Below are positions 17,813-26,833 of a stretch of DNA of 64,000 nt, one piece after another. The first letter of the stretch is position 1, and every line of letters starts with the position of its first letter. The translations under genes were made by a program, and so were the position numbers. The notes beneath the pieces were generated by a model. It made no database searches, was not told the origin of the DNA, and was given only the letters and a program-made list of their open reading frames with translations. Source of the DNA: Bacteroidota bacterium (GTDB lineage: Bacteria > Bacteroidota > Bacteroidia > Chitinophagales > Chitinophagaceae); contig JAFAGR010000097.1 of assembly GCA_023422565.1 (NCBI GenBank), positions 1 through 64,000 of the forward strand, read 5' to 3'.

Positions 17813-19900
17813 TTACCTGAGCGATAAAACAAGCGCTCCGCTATCCCGGATTGAAAAGCACCGCAAATTTAGCAGTTCGCATTCTCTTTTCCATTGCGCA
17901 ATTTTCGATGCAGAATTAGTGGCGTCAAACACAACGAGGTGGGGATTTAAAATCTTTGAAATTTCCGCAATTGTGACCCGGGCGTTCCTTGCAATAAGAA
18001 GAAGATCTACTCGAAAAGGAGATTCCGGATCAACCAGGGCCAATTGCTCTGAAACAACCATTATCCTTTTGTTCATGAAACTTACACCGCAGGGATATTC
18101 CCTTAAGAAGGGCAAAAGGGCTTTTGAATCCGCACTCGCTCTCAACAAGGTACGCGACGGGTTAATAATTTGATGCAGATCTCCTGCCTGTAAGCCTGAT
18201 CCATAATTGATGTAATGTGAGCTTTGTCCGTTAATAAAATCCACTATCGCCCCATTGCTAGAATGATAAAAAATAATCTTCTGTTGCGAGAGTGCTTTCA
18301 CATCCACATAAAAAAAATAGACAGAAAGCAGGGAAAGAAAGAGAAAACCCGGAATTGCCAGATCTCTGTTTCTCGCGAGCAACCATGTGCTAAGGCATAT
18401 TACTGTACCATACATGAGAAATGCGGTGAGAAGATCGGCATAGATTCCGTGCGTGGAAGAGAAAGGAATATTATTGCTCCAGGTAACAAAGTCGTTCATT
18501 AGAGTGATGAGAAAGTAAATGATGAAAGCAAAGGCGTCATTGAGAAAAGGGACGGCCGACAACAGCAGGAAAATGACTTCGCCGAAAAGAATGATCGTAG
18601 AAAGCGGAACTACAAAAATATTTGTAAGCAGGAACAAGTTCGGAAACTGGTGGAAATAATAAATGCATAATGGAAAGGCGGCGAGTTGTGCGGCGATGGT
18701 AACACTGGCCATATTCCACACCTGGCGCAGCAACTTGTTCTTAAAGTAGATGGAATGATACAGGGCCCGCTGCCAGGCAACAATTCCGGCCACAGCAGCA
18801 TAGCTTAACAAAAACCCGGCATCAAACAAAAGCAGGGGATCATAAACGAGCAAAAGAAAGGCAGACGCAGCGATCACATTCCACGTGCCCGATTTTTTGA
18901 AATAGGTTTCACCAATGAGAATGCATGAAAACATCACTGCGCTTCTCAATACAGAAGCTGATCCTCCGGTAAGCAAGGCGAAGAGCCATAACAACAGTAA
19001 CACGAGCCAACACCTTACTCCGGTGAGCCGATGGAGGAAACGGATCTTTGAAAAGATCCAAACAAGCACAACATAGATCAGGCCCAGGTGAAGCCCTGAT
19101 ATTGCGATCACATGCACAACCCCCGCATCACTGTATTCCTGCAGCAAGGGTTTTTCAAGATCACCTCGGTAACCGATCAATAATGCTGCGGCAATTCCGC
19201 GAACTTCCTTTTCCGGAAAAAACTCATCAAACTTTTGCAGGATCTTTCTCCTGCTCCCATTTAAGAAAGAGATGAATTTATTTCTTGAAGCACCCGTCCT
19301 TACAAATTCACCTTCCCTCAAATAAATTGCATAATATATTCCCTTATTGGCCGCGTACTTTTTAAAATCAAACGCTCCGGGGTTCATCGCACCTCGCAAT
19401 GGATCCGCTTCATTCCTTACCATCAACACGTCGCCGTAAACCGGAACTTTCGCCACATCCCTGAAATAGAGGTACACTTTCCCGGACCTTCTTATTGTAC
19501 TTGTCGAATTGCCTGAAGAAAGCACCTCGCCCACCGCGCGGAAACCGCTTTGGGTTTGCGCGGGTTCTTCCGTAAGCCGCACCTGCAGAACATCTCCGGA
19601 TGTAATATTCTTTCTGATAAATGTGCTTTTATTAGTTGGGTCATGCAACCGCTCCACTAACGTTCCCGCACAAACGATAAGTAAAAAAACTGATGTTCCA
19701 CCCAGGTTACGGAATCTAGAAAAGAAGAAGGGGTTTATTTTGCGTACGAAAAAGAGAAAAAGGGATAAGCATAAAATGGCAGAGATCGAAATGAAGAAAG
19801 GAATAGGAAGATAAATGCCGGTTAATATGCCTAAAACAAATGCCGGAAGAACTCGAAGGAATGGGTTGAAAGTCCATGCCGCAATGCGGGAATTTTGCAT
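17813..19900 (-). CDS. comEC: ComEC/Rec2-family DNA-uptake membrane protein
   Basis: A 695-residue polytopic protein. It has the N-terminal DUF4131-type region (GAMNPGAFDFKKYAANKGIYY) and the competence core with HVIAISGLHLGLIYV. Many predicted helices follow. The roughly 180-residue soluble tail keeps the position of the metallo-beta-lactamase-like domain but shows no HxHxDH motif. That arrangement is usual for Bacteroidota ComEC as I recall. The protein would form the inner-membrane channel for single-stranded DNA during transformation. Confidence 0.88.
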   Translation of the reverse strand: MQNSRIAAWTFNPFLRVLPAFVLGILTGIYLPIPFFISISAILCLSLFLFFVRKINPFFFSRFRNLGGTSVFLLIVCAGTLVERLHDPTNKSTFIRKNITSGDVLQVRLTEEPAQTQSGFRAVGEVLSSGNSTSTIRRSGKVYLYFRDVAKVPVYGDVLMVRNEADPLRGAMNPGAFDFKKYAANKGIYYAIYLREGEFVRTGASRNKFISFLNGSRRKILQKFDEFFPEKEVRGIAAALLIGYRGDLEKPLLQEYSDAGVVHVIAISGLHLGLIYVVLVWIFSKIRFLHRLTGVRCWLVLLLLWLFALLTGGSASVLRSAVMFSCILIGETYFKKSGTWNVIAASAFLLLVYDPLLLFDAGFLLSYAAVAGIVAWQRALYHSIYFKNKLLRQVWNMASVTIAAQLAAFPLCIYYFHQFPNLFLLTNIFVVPLSTIILFGEVIFLLLSAVPFLNDAFAFIIYFLITLMNDFVTWSNNIPFSSTHGIYADLLTAFLMYGTVICLSTWLLARNRDLAIPGFLFLSLLSVYFFYVDVKALSQQKIIFYHSSNGAIVDFINGQSSHYINYGSGLQAGDLHQIINPSRTLLRASADSKALLPFLREYPCGVSFMNKRIMVVSEQLALVDPESPFRVDLLLIARNARVTIAEISKILNPHLVVFDATNSASKIAQWKRECELLNLRCFSIRDSGALVLSLR

Positions 19901-20108
19901 TGCTTAATTTAGAATGCAATGAATCGTTCGAATTGAAATAATGGGTAGAAAAAAGGGGAGTACCCAAAAAAGCTATAATCAAAAGGGCCGAAGATCCATC
20001 ACCTTGGTCGGGGATAACCAGATCTTAATTTCTGAGCGGGACTAGGAATCGTACAATTTTAATAGCAATTCATCCGCATCCTTGAAAGAGACGTTGTGGG
20101 GAAAATTT

Positions 20109-20150
20109 GAACTACAAACTATCAACTACCAACTACCAACTATTTACTAA
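20109..20150. repeat. Heptad array at the 3' end of carB
   Basis: Six consecutive 7-bp units: GAACTAC, AAACTAT, CAACTAC, CAACTAC, CAACTAT, TTACTAA. The carB stop codon (20140-20142) and its last codons fall inside the array. Confidence 0.8.
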
Positions 20151-22977
20151 GATGCATACTCCGCTCCTTGTACAGCTGCCTGAAGTAAGGGTCGCGCAGG
20201 TCTTTTATAAAACGGATCGCCTCGCCGGTGCTCTTCATCTCAGGGCCTAACTCCTTATTTACGCCGGGAAATTTATTGAATGAAAACACAGGTTCTTTAA
20301 TGGCAAATCCTTTAAGATTTTTTTCAAATTTGTAATCCTTAAGTTTCGCTTCTCCAAGCATTACCTTGGTGGCAATGTTGAGATACGGAATTTGATAAGC
20401 CTTCGCAATAAAGGGCGTGGTTCGCGATGCACGCGGATTCGCTTCAATCACAAACACATTTCCATCCTTAATAGCAAACTGAATGTTTATCAACCCTTTT
20501 ATGTTCAGTTCTCTCGCGATCTTCTCTGCATATTCTTCCATTGTGTGAACAATAAGCGGACTGAGATTAAACTGAGGAAGAACCGCATTGCTGTCGCCGC
20601 TATGTATTCCCGCCGGTTCAATATGTTCCATCACACCCATCGGGTGAAAGGTTTCGCCATCAAAGATCGCGTCGATCTCCGCTTCCTGGCAACGGTCAAG
20701 AAAATGATCGACAAGAATTTTATTGCCTGGCAAATGTTTGAGCAAGCTCAAAACACCTTTCTCCAGTTCCTCATCATTCAACACTATCCTCATGCGCTGC
20801 CCGCCAAGCACATAACTCGGGCGAACAAGAACAGGATATCCCACTTCATTCGCCACTTCAATCGCTTCATCCGTCGTGTATGCGGTACCGTAACGTGGGT
20901 AGGGAATGTCGAGCGTTTTAAGCATGTCGCTGAATCGGCCCCTGTCTTCCGCAATATCCATATCGTTAAACGAAGTGCCAATGATGGGAACTCCCATATC
21001 CTGCAGGCGACGGGCGAGTTTCAGGGCCGTTTGTCCGCCAAGTTGCACAATAACGCCTTCCGGTTTTTCATGCTCAACAATTTCGCGGATATTCTCCCAA
21101 AAAACCGGCTCAAAATAAAGTTTGTCTGCAATGTCGAAATCGGTTGAAACGGTTTCCGGATTGCAATTCACCATGATCGCTTCATATCCGCACTCCTTCG
21201 CGGCCAGCAATCCATGCACGCAGCAATAATCAAACTCAATTCCCTGGCCTATGCGGTTGGGGCCGCTGCCTAACACGATCACTTTTTTCTTACCTGATGA
21301 AATCGATTCATTGGAGGGAATTGAAGAAACGGCGGTTGTTTCAAAGGTGGAATAAAAGTATGGCGTCACCGCAGCGAACTCCGCGCTGCATGTATCCACC
21401 ATTTTGAAAACGCGGTTTATTCCAAGTAATTTTCTTTTGTCGTACAATTCATCCTCAGATCCTTCGCCCATTATCCTCACCATCTGCTCATCACTGAAGC
21501 CCATTTCCTTCGCCTTCTTCAACAGATCTTCCGGCAAAGTTTCCATGGTATGCGCGGCAATTTCCTTTTCTACATCGCAGATCAGTTGTATTTGCTGAAT
21601 GAACCATTTATCTATTAATGTGCTTTCACAAATGCGTTTTACGGAAACGCCGGCCATTAAAGCATCTTTAATGCGGAACAGCCTGTCCCATTTCGGAATT
21701 TTTATATACTCAAGAAGTTCTTCAGAGCGCATCAGGCTTTTGCCATAATAACCAAGGCCAACCGCTTCATTCTCCAAACTCTGACAAGCCTTTTGTATCG
21801 CTTCATTAAAACTCCTGCCGATTCCCATCACTTCGCCAACACTTTTCATCTGGAAGCCAAGTGTATCATTCGCGCCTTTGAACTTATCAAAATTCCAGCG
21901 CGGAATTTTCACGATCACATAATCGAGCGCGGGTTCAAAATACGCGGAGGTTGATCCCGTGATCTGGTTTTTCAGTTCATCCAAGTTAAAGCCAAGCGCA
22001 AGTTTTGCCGCGATCTTCGCTATCGGGTAGCCCGTTGCCTTACTCGCTAATGCAGAGCTGCGGCTTACTCTAGGGTTTATTTCAACTACAATTATTTCTT
22101 CTGTTTCGGGGTTCATGGCAAACTGCACATTGCATCCTCCTGCAAAATTTCCGAGCGCGCGCATCATTTTGATGGCGGTGTTTCTCATGTGCTGGTATGC
22201 TGTATCACTCAGGGTCATAGCCGGCGCAACCGTAATGCTGTCTCCTGTGTGCACGCCCATCGGATCAAAATTTTCAACCGTACAAATGATCACTACATTG
22301 TCCGCATTATCGCGCAACAATTCCAGTTCAAATTCTTTCCAACCCAGCACCGCTTTCTCTACAAGCACTTCATGAATGGGCGAGGCCGTCAATCCATTAT
22401 TCAGCGCTGTGTCCAATTCATCTTTGCTGAATACGATTCCCCCACCGCTTCCACCAAGGGTGAATGAAGGACGGATCACCAATGGAAATCCGATCTGTTG
22501 AGCAAATTCCTTTCCCTCCAAAAATGAATTAGCAATTTGCGCCGGAGCAACAGGAATATTCATTTCTATCATCCACTGGCGGAATTTTTCACGGTCTTCC
22601 GCTTTATCTATCGCTTTAATATCAACGCCGATTAATTTCACATTATACTTTTCCCAAACACCAAGTTCATCCGCTTCCTTGCAAAGGTTTAGTGCGGTTT
22701 GTCCGCCCATGGTAGGCAGCACCGCATCAATTTCATTTTCTTCTAATATCTGTTCAATGCTTTCAACAGTAAGCGGCAAAAGATATACGCGATCGGCCAT
22801 CATCGGGTCCGTCATAATCGTAGCCGGATTGCTGTTGATGAGCGTAACCTTTACACCTTCCTCACGCAAACTGCGCGCGGCCTGCGTGCCGGAGTAATCA
22901 AATTCGCATGCCTGCCCGATAACAATGGGGCCGCTGCCGATGATAAGAACTGACTTAATGGAATCGTTTTTTGGCAT
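20140..22977 (-). CDS. carB: Carbamoyl-phosphate synthase large subunit
   Basis: A 945-residue protein with two ATP-grasp halves. The first starts LIIGSGPIVIGQACEFDYSG and the second VIVLGSGPNRIGQGIEFDYC. Typical CarB has about 1070 residues. This one ends soon after the second synthetase domain (FIKDLRDPYFRQLY) and lacks the C-terminal MGS-like allosteric domain. Shortened CarB proteins are, as far as I recall, usual in Bacteroidota, so this is probably not a truncation. It makes carbamoyl phosphate for pyrimidines and arginine. The small subunit carA is not in the window. The last codons overlap a heptad array. Confidence 0.95.
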   Translation of the reverse strand: MPKNDSIKSVLIIGSGPIVIGQACEFDYSGTQAARSLREEGVKVTLINSNPATIMTDPMMADRVYLLPLTVESIEQILEENEIDAVLPTMGGQTALNLCKEADELGVWEKYNVKLIGVDIKAIDKAEDREKFRQWMIEMNIPVAPAQIANSFLEGKEFAQQIGFPLVIRPSFTLGGSGGGIVFSKDELDTALNNGLTASPIHEVLVEKAVLGWKEFELELLRDNADNVVIICTVENFDPMGVHTGDSITVAPAMTLSDTAYQHMRNTAIKMMRALGNFAGGCNVQFAMNPETEEIIVVEINPRVSRSSALASKATGYPIAKIAAKLALGFNLDELKNQITGSTSAYFEPALDYVIVKIPRWNFDKFKGANDTLGFQMKSVGEVMGIGRSFNEAIQKACQSLENEAVGLGYYGKSLMRSEELLEYIKIPKWDRLFRIKDALMAGVSVKRICESTLIDKWFIQQIQLICDVEKEIAAHTMETLPEDLLKKAKEMGFSDEQMVRIMGEGSEDELYDKRKLLGINRVFKMVDTCSAEFAAVTPYFYSTFETTAVSSIPSNESISSGKKKVIVLGSGPNRIGQGIEFDYCCVHGLLAAKECGYEAIMVNCNPETVSTDFDIADKLYFEPVFWENIREIVEHEKPEGVIVQLGGQTALKLARRLQDMGVPIIGTSFNDMDIAEDRGRFSDMLKTLDIPYPRYGTAYTTDEAIEVANEVGYPVLVRPSYVLGGQRMRIVLNDEELEKGVLSLLKHLPGNKILVDHFLDRCQEAEIDAIFDGETFHPMGVMEHIEPAGIHSGDSNAVLPQFNLSPLIVHTMEEYAEKIARELNIKGLINIQFAIKDGNVFVIEANPRASRTTPFIAKAYQIPYLNIATKVMLGEAKLKDYKFEKNLKGFAIKEPVFSFNKFPGVNKELGPEMKSTGEAIRFIKDLRDPYFRQLYKERSMHLSK

Positions 22978-23005
22978 AGTGGATCTCTGCCTTTGGGATG
23001 GCGCG

Positions 23006-23013
23006 CAAAGGTA
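23006..23013 (-). promoter_or_regulatory. -7 box of carB
   Basis: TACCTTTG on the minus strand, 28 nt before the carB ATG. No clear -33 TTG. Confidence 0.5.
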
Positions 23014-23023
23014 GGAAATGAAT

Positions 23024-23086
23024 ACGATTGACGAATTACGATTTACGATTGACGGTTAGGACGATGAACTACAAGCGAGAAACTAA
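23024..23086. repeat. Heptad array upstream of carB
   Basis: Nine 7-bp units: ACGATTG, ACGAATT, ACGATTT, ACGATTG, ACGGTTA, GGACGAT, GAACTAC, AAGCGAG, AAACTAA. It sits just upstream of the carB -7 box. Confidence 0.7.
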
Positions 23087-23107
23087 TAAATGATCCCCGG
23101 GACGTTC

Positions 23108-23147
23108 CCCCGATCGCAACGTCGGGGCTGCCCATCCCTAACGCATT
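23108..23147. repeat. Dispersed hairpin repeat, copy 1
   Basis: Arms CCCCGA and TCGGGG with an 8-nt loop, followed by CTGCCCATCCCTAACGCAT. A second copy with the same tail lies at 49801-49841. Confidence 0.75.
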
Positions 23148-23420
23148 TCCGGATGCGACGAAGTCGCCAAAACCGATACCCTGCATCCGTCATTCCGAGC
23201 AACGCGAGGAAACTGCTGATTGAAATAGATGATTTGTTCGAATCGCTCCGGATGCAACGAAGTCGCCAAAACCGATACCCTGCATCCGTCGTTCCGAGCA
23301 ACGCGAGGAAACTGCTGATTGAAATCGATGATTTGTTCAAAACGCTCCGAACCCTACGAAGTCGCCAATAAATTCAAGGCCACGTCATTCCGAGCAACGC
23401 AAGGAAACTGGGTAAGAAAC
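23148..23420. repeat. 99-bp direct tandem repeat, about 2.7 copies
   Basis: Units begin at 23148, 23247 and 23346 (exact 99-bp steps) with TCCGGATGC or TCCGAACCC. The first two are nearly identical, and the third diverges in the middle. Each contains CGTCATTCCGAGCAACGC plus GAGGAA or a close variant (23188, 23287, 23383), a sequence seen again at 38099. The frames open through it on both strands are repeat artefacts. Confidence 0.9.
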
Positions 23421-23440
23421 TACGGATTGGTTGGAGTACA

Positions 23441-23489
23441 AAATCCGACATCGCACATCGTAAATCGTACATCGTAAATCGTACATCAA
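23441..23489. repeat. Heptad array upstream of the M23 gene
   Basis: Seven 7-bp units: AAATCCG, ACATCGC, ACATCGT, AAATCGT, ACATCGT, AAATCGT, ACATCAA. It lies 45 bp before the promoter of the next gene. Confidence 0.85.
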
Positions 23490-23533
23490 ATTATTATTAA
23501 CTTTTCCCGCCTTTTATTGCAACCCCGGCCTTT

Positions 23534-23541
23534 TATCTTTG
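23534..23541 (+). promoter_or_regulatory. -7 box abutting the M23 start codon
   Basis: TATCTTTG, a full match to TAnnTTTG, ends only 5 nt before the ATG at 23547. A TTG lies 14 nt upstream. Transcription would start at or beside the start codon. Confidence 0.6.
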
Positions 23542-23546
23542 CCGCT

Positions 23547-25190
23547 ATGAAGAGTTGGATCTTACATATTGGGTTTTTATTAATTGCATCAGGAGCGTTT
23601 TCACAAAAAATCGATTACGCGTGGCCGGTAGCTACCAAACCCGCGTTGGTAGCCAACTTTGGCGAGCTTCGTTCAAACCATTACCACATGGGGCTTGATA
23701 TGCGAACCGAGCAAAGAGAAAACCTTCGCGTACTTGCGGCGGAGAGAGGTTTTGTGTCGAGAATAAAAATTGAACCGTGGGGATTTGGCCGCGCGATATA
23801 CATTGATCACCCAAATGGCGTCACTTCATTATACGCACATCTGAATGATTTTGAGCCGGCACTTGAAGCCTGGGTTACAGCCAAACAATATGAATTAAAA
23901 AGCTGGGCACTCGACCTTTATCTCACTCCGGAACAATTCCCGGTTAAGCGCGGGCAGTTCATCGCCTACAGCGGAAATACGGGTGGTTCACAGGGACCTC
24001 ACGTACATTTTGAATTGCGTGATACAAAATCAGAAACTGTTTTAAACCCGCTCACTCATGGGTTCACTATCACCGACAATATTCCCCCGGATATTATTCG
24101 GCTAGCTGTTTACGACAGGTGTAAAAGCACCTACGAGCAATCACCCCGCATCATCGCGCTGAAAAGAACGGGCAGCGTATATTCTCCCGCAACACCGGGG
24201 CCGATTGTAGTAAATACTGATAAAGTTTCATTCGGAATCACTTCATACGACAAATACACAGGCTCTACCAATCAAAATGGAATATACAGCGCAGCACTTT
24301 TTCATAACGGTGCCGAACAAACGCGCTTTATAATGGACTCGATCCATTATAAAGACACGCGCTACCTCAATGCGCATATTGACTACAAAACCAAGCTTTC
24401 CGGAGGGCCGTACATCCAGCACCTGTCGCGGCTTCCGGGCCATGTAAACAGCGTGTACCATGGGGGCGACGGAATTATTTCTTTACCTACTACCGATCCA
24501 CAACAAATAAAAATTGAAGTTGCAGACCCTGACGGAAACAAATCGATCCTGCAATTTTCAATCCGCTCCTCAAACCGTTTAGATGGATCTACACCAAATT
24601 CAAACGGCACCCTTTTCCATCCGGGAATGGTGAATATTTTCGAAAACGAGAACGTAAGGTTTTTCCTTTCTGAAAAATCTTTATATGACTCATTCCGGTT
24701 TATTTATTCATCTCAACCTTCCGCCGCAGGCACAATTCATAACATCCATAAGCCGATCGTTCCGATCCAGGAATTTTATAACCTCTTCATTAAAGCACCC
24801 GAAAATGCGGATACAGGAAAAACGATGATGAAAAAGTTTTACGGAACAAAAACGGATTTTAAAAAAGCGGAATTCAGGAATGGCTGGTTTACTGCTTCCT
24901 GGCGCGACTTTGGCAATTTCCAGTTAGTAACGGATACAATTCCACCTTTGATTTCTGCAATAACGCGAACGGCTACACGAATTTCATTTTCCATTACAGA
25001 CAATACCGAGGAACTCACGAATTTCAGGGCCACCTTGAATGGACAATGGATACGTTTCAGCAACGACAAAGGGCGGCTGTTCGTGTATAAGTTTGACGAA
25101 TACTGTAATCCCGGCCCCAATGAATTGCTAATTGAAGTGGAAGACTATGTGGGAAACAGATCGGAAAAGCGGTTTACTTTCACGCGTTAA
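23547..25190 (+). CDS. M23-family (LytM-like) peptidase
   Basis: A 547-residue exported protein. The ATG at 23547 gives a good signal peptide (MKSWILHIGFLLIASGAFSQ); the ATG at 23517 would add a poor extension. The peptidase domain lies in the first 170 residues: HYHMGLD supplies the HxxxD zinc ligands and GPHVHFELRD the HxH ligands, so it should be active on peptidoglycan crosslinks. The C-terminal 370 residues look beta-rich and Ig-like with no domain I can name. The -7 box suggests a leaderless transcript. Confidence 0.88.
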   Translation: MKSWILHIGFLLIASGAFSQKIDYAWPVATKPALVANFGELRSNHYHMGLDMRTEQRENLRVLAAERGFVSRIKIEPWGFGRAIYIDHPNGVTSLYAHLNDFEPALEAWVTAKQYELKSWALDLYLTPEQFPVKRGQFIAYSGNTGGSQGPHVHFELRDTKSETVLNPLTHGFTITDNIPPDIIRLAVYDRCKSTYEQSPRIIALKRTGSVYSPATPGPIVVNTDKVSFGITSYDKYTGSTNQNGIYSAALFHNGAEQTRFIMDSIHYKDTRYLNAHIDYKTKLSGGPYIQHLSRLPGHVNSVYHGGDGIISLPTTDPQQIKIEVADPDGNKSILQFSIRSSNRLDGSTPNSNGTLFHPGMVNIFENENVRFFLSEKSLYDSFRFIYSSQPSAAGTIHNIHKPIVPIQEFYNLFIKAPENADTGKTMMKKFYGTKTDFKKAEFRNGWFTASWRDFGNFQLVTDTIPPLISAITRTATRISFSITDNTEELTNFRATLNGQWIRFSNDKGRLFVYKFDEYCNPGPNELLIEVEDYVGNRSEKRFTFTR

Positions 25191-25200
25191 AAAATTAATA

Positions 25201-25662
25201 ATGCTCGAAGCAGGAGATAAAGTTCCAATGTTCAAAGGGAGGGATCAAAACGGAAACGTATTTGATTACCGCGATCATAAACAGGAGAAGATCATTATTT
25301 TTTTCTTCCCAAAAAGTATGACTCCCACCTGCACAACTCAGGCCTGTAACCTCCGCGACAATTATAAAGAATTACTCAAACGCGGTTTCACAATAATTGG
25401 TATAAGCCCGGACGATGCTGAACTGCAAAAGAAATTTATAAAGACTTATAAACTGCCCTTTACCCTGATCTCAGACTCAGACGCGAAAATTATGAACCGC
25501 TTTGGCGTATGGGGTGAAAAGCAATTGTACGGCAGGAAGTATGAAGGCGTTCATCGGACCACCTTTGTAATTGAGGATGGCAAAATAATGCATGTATTTA
25601 AACGCCCACGAAACAAAATGCATTCCGAAGAGATCATGGCAGTTATTGATAACCGTTCTTGA
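25201..25662 (+). CDS. bcp: Thioredoxin-dependent peroxiredoxin (Bcp type)
   Basis: A 153-residue AhpC/TSA-fold protein. The active site TPTCTTQACNLRD has the peroxidatic cysteine and a second cysteine five residues later, as in atypical two-cysteine Bcp/PrxQ enzymes. The conserved arginine region is GVHRTTFVI. It reduces hydroperoxides in the cytoplasm. The ATG at 25201 is preferred; a longer frame from 25132 overlaps the M23 gene. It follows that gene after 10 bp. Confidence 0.9.
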   Translation: MLEAGDKVPMFKGRDQNGNVFDYRDHKQEKIIIFFFPKSMTPTCTTQACNLRDNYKELLKRGFTIIGISPDDAELQKKFIKTYKLPFTLISDSDAKIMNRFGVWGEKQLYGRKYEGVHRTTFVIEDGKIMHVFKRPRNKMHSEEIMAVIDNRS

Positions 25663-25663
25663 A

Positions 25664-25993
25664 ATGAAATATCGCCAAAACATAAAGATCAATGAAAATG
25701 AAGTTCCGGTTTTCCTAAAAGAGAATTCTTTAATAGCCCGGTTTGCCGCATGGAAACTAGACGCAAGCCGCGTTGCTATTGTGATCGGCAACACGATTCA
25801 TTTACATCGCACATCGGTAAAGGAGTTTTTGGCAAATGAAAAATGGGTTCGCCACGAATTGTGCCACATCCAACAATTCCGGGAGTATGGTTTCGTGAAT
25901 TTCATCATGCGCTATCTCTGGGAAAGTTTGCGTAAAGGATATTTCAATAACCGCTATGAAATAGAAGCACGTAAAGCTGAAGAATTACTGTAA
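25664..25993 (+). CDS. Small DUF4157-like putative zinc peptidase
   Basis: A 109-residue protein with an HExxH site (WVRHELCHIQQF, about residues 61-72) and a downstream EIEARKAE segment that could give the third ligand. This resembles the DUF4157/eCIS-type core. It is too short for a typical secreted protease and has no signal peptide. It starts immediately after the bcp stop, so it is in the same transcript. Its end overlaps birA by 9 bp. The function is unknown. Confidence 0.65.
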   Translation: MKYRQNIKINENEVPVFLKENSLIARFAAWKLDASRVAIVIGNTIHLHRTSVKEFLANEKWVRHELCHIQQFREYGFVNFIMRYLWESLRKGYFNNRYEIEARKAEELL

Positions 25994-26731
25994 GGAAATC
26001 CATTCAACATCCCCGTGAGAAAAGGCGGAATCAAAGACGTCTGTTATTACCAGCCTACCGTATTCATCAATTTCCTTAAGCAAGGGTTCGAAAACCCGCG
26101 TACCCGACCGCAACCTGATCTTACTTCCTCTTCGATAGAGTTTATTGTTGAATGCGGCAATCAGTTCGGCCTTCCCTTGCGTTGTACGCGGCGCAGAATC
26201 TATTACCTGCAAAATATGAAGATGGAGCTTTTTCGCCAGTGAAAGGGCGTCATATCGCTCCCCGGTTATCTGCCCGATCGAAACAGCATTAGGCACCGGG
26301 GCAGGAAAACTTTGCTGATTCAAATTAATTCCAAATCCCATAACAGACCATTTCCAGTCTGACCCCTGTAATACATTTTCAATTAGAATGCCTCCTGCCT
26401 TTCTGTCACCAACATAGAGATCGTTCGGCCATTTTATTGAAATTGCCGGTCCGCATTCCGCTTCCAGGAATTCCGCAACAGCCAACGAAACAAGTGCGTG
26501 AAAATGAAATTTGGCAATGTCGAATCCGGCAGGCGGCCGCACCGAAACCGATAAGATAAGATTTTCACCGGGGTTACTTTGCCAACTCCTGCCCCTCTGC
26601 CCCTTTCCTTTCTCCTGATGGTACGCAAACCACGCCTGGCCGTGCATTGCCAATCCTTCATGCACCCTTGCCATGGCATAGTTGTTGGTACTGTCAACCC
26701 GGTCTAAAATGTTAAATAACAAGGTTTCCAT
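25985..26731 (-). CDS. birA: Biotin--[acetyl-CoA-carboxylase] ligase
   Basis: A 248-residue monofunctional ligase. The biotin-AMP loop is seen as GKGQRGRSWQSNPGENLILSV, followed by KWPNDLYV and GGILIEN. It lacks the N-terminal DNA-binding domain found in E. coli BirA, so it should not act as a repressor. It attaches biotin to carrier proteins such as AccB. The start lies about 100 bp from the divergent rsfS. Confidence 0.93.
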   Translation of the reverse strand: METLLFNILDRVDSTNNYAMARVHEGLAMHGQAWFAYHQEKGKGQRGRSWQSNPGENLILSVSVRPPAGFDIAKFHFHALVSLAVAEFLEAECGPAISIKWPNDLYVGDRKAGGILIENVLQGSDWKWSVMGFGINLNQQSFPAPVPNAVSIGQITGERYDALSLAKKLHLHILQVIDSAPRTTQGKAELIAAFNNKLYRRGSKIRLRSGTRVFEPLLKEIDEYGRLVITDVFDSAFSHGDVEWISLQ

Positions 26732-26756
26732 AACTTTTCAGGTGAAAAGAAAATTG

Positions 26757-26764
26757 TATTTTTG
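26757..26764 (+). promoter_or_regulatory. -7 box for the rsfS-ftsH operon
   Basis: TATTTTTG, an exact TAnnTTTG match, 69 nt before the rsfS start. It lies in the short gap next to the divergent birA. Confidence 0.5.
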
Positions 26765-26833
26765 AAAGCGGTAAGCTGCCTTATTTTAGGCAAAAACAGC
26801 GCACCTGAGTTTTTAAAATCAAAACAATAATAA

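Noticed and set aside
20140..22977. CarB as a truncated pseudogene
   Set aside because: It ends at the same place as the shorter CarB proteins I recall in Bacteroidota, and all catalytic motifs are intact.
23083..23371. Open frames of 85-93 residues on both strands in the 99-bp repeat region
   Set aside because: The frames are open only because the repeat unit is a multiple of three; peptides are duplicated repeats with no domain and no promoter.
23083..23489. CRISPR array
   Set aside because: Repeats are directly adjacent 99-bp or 7-bp units, with no short repeat plus unique spacer pattern and no cas genes.
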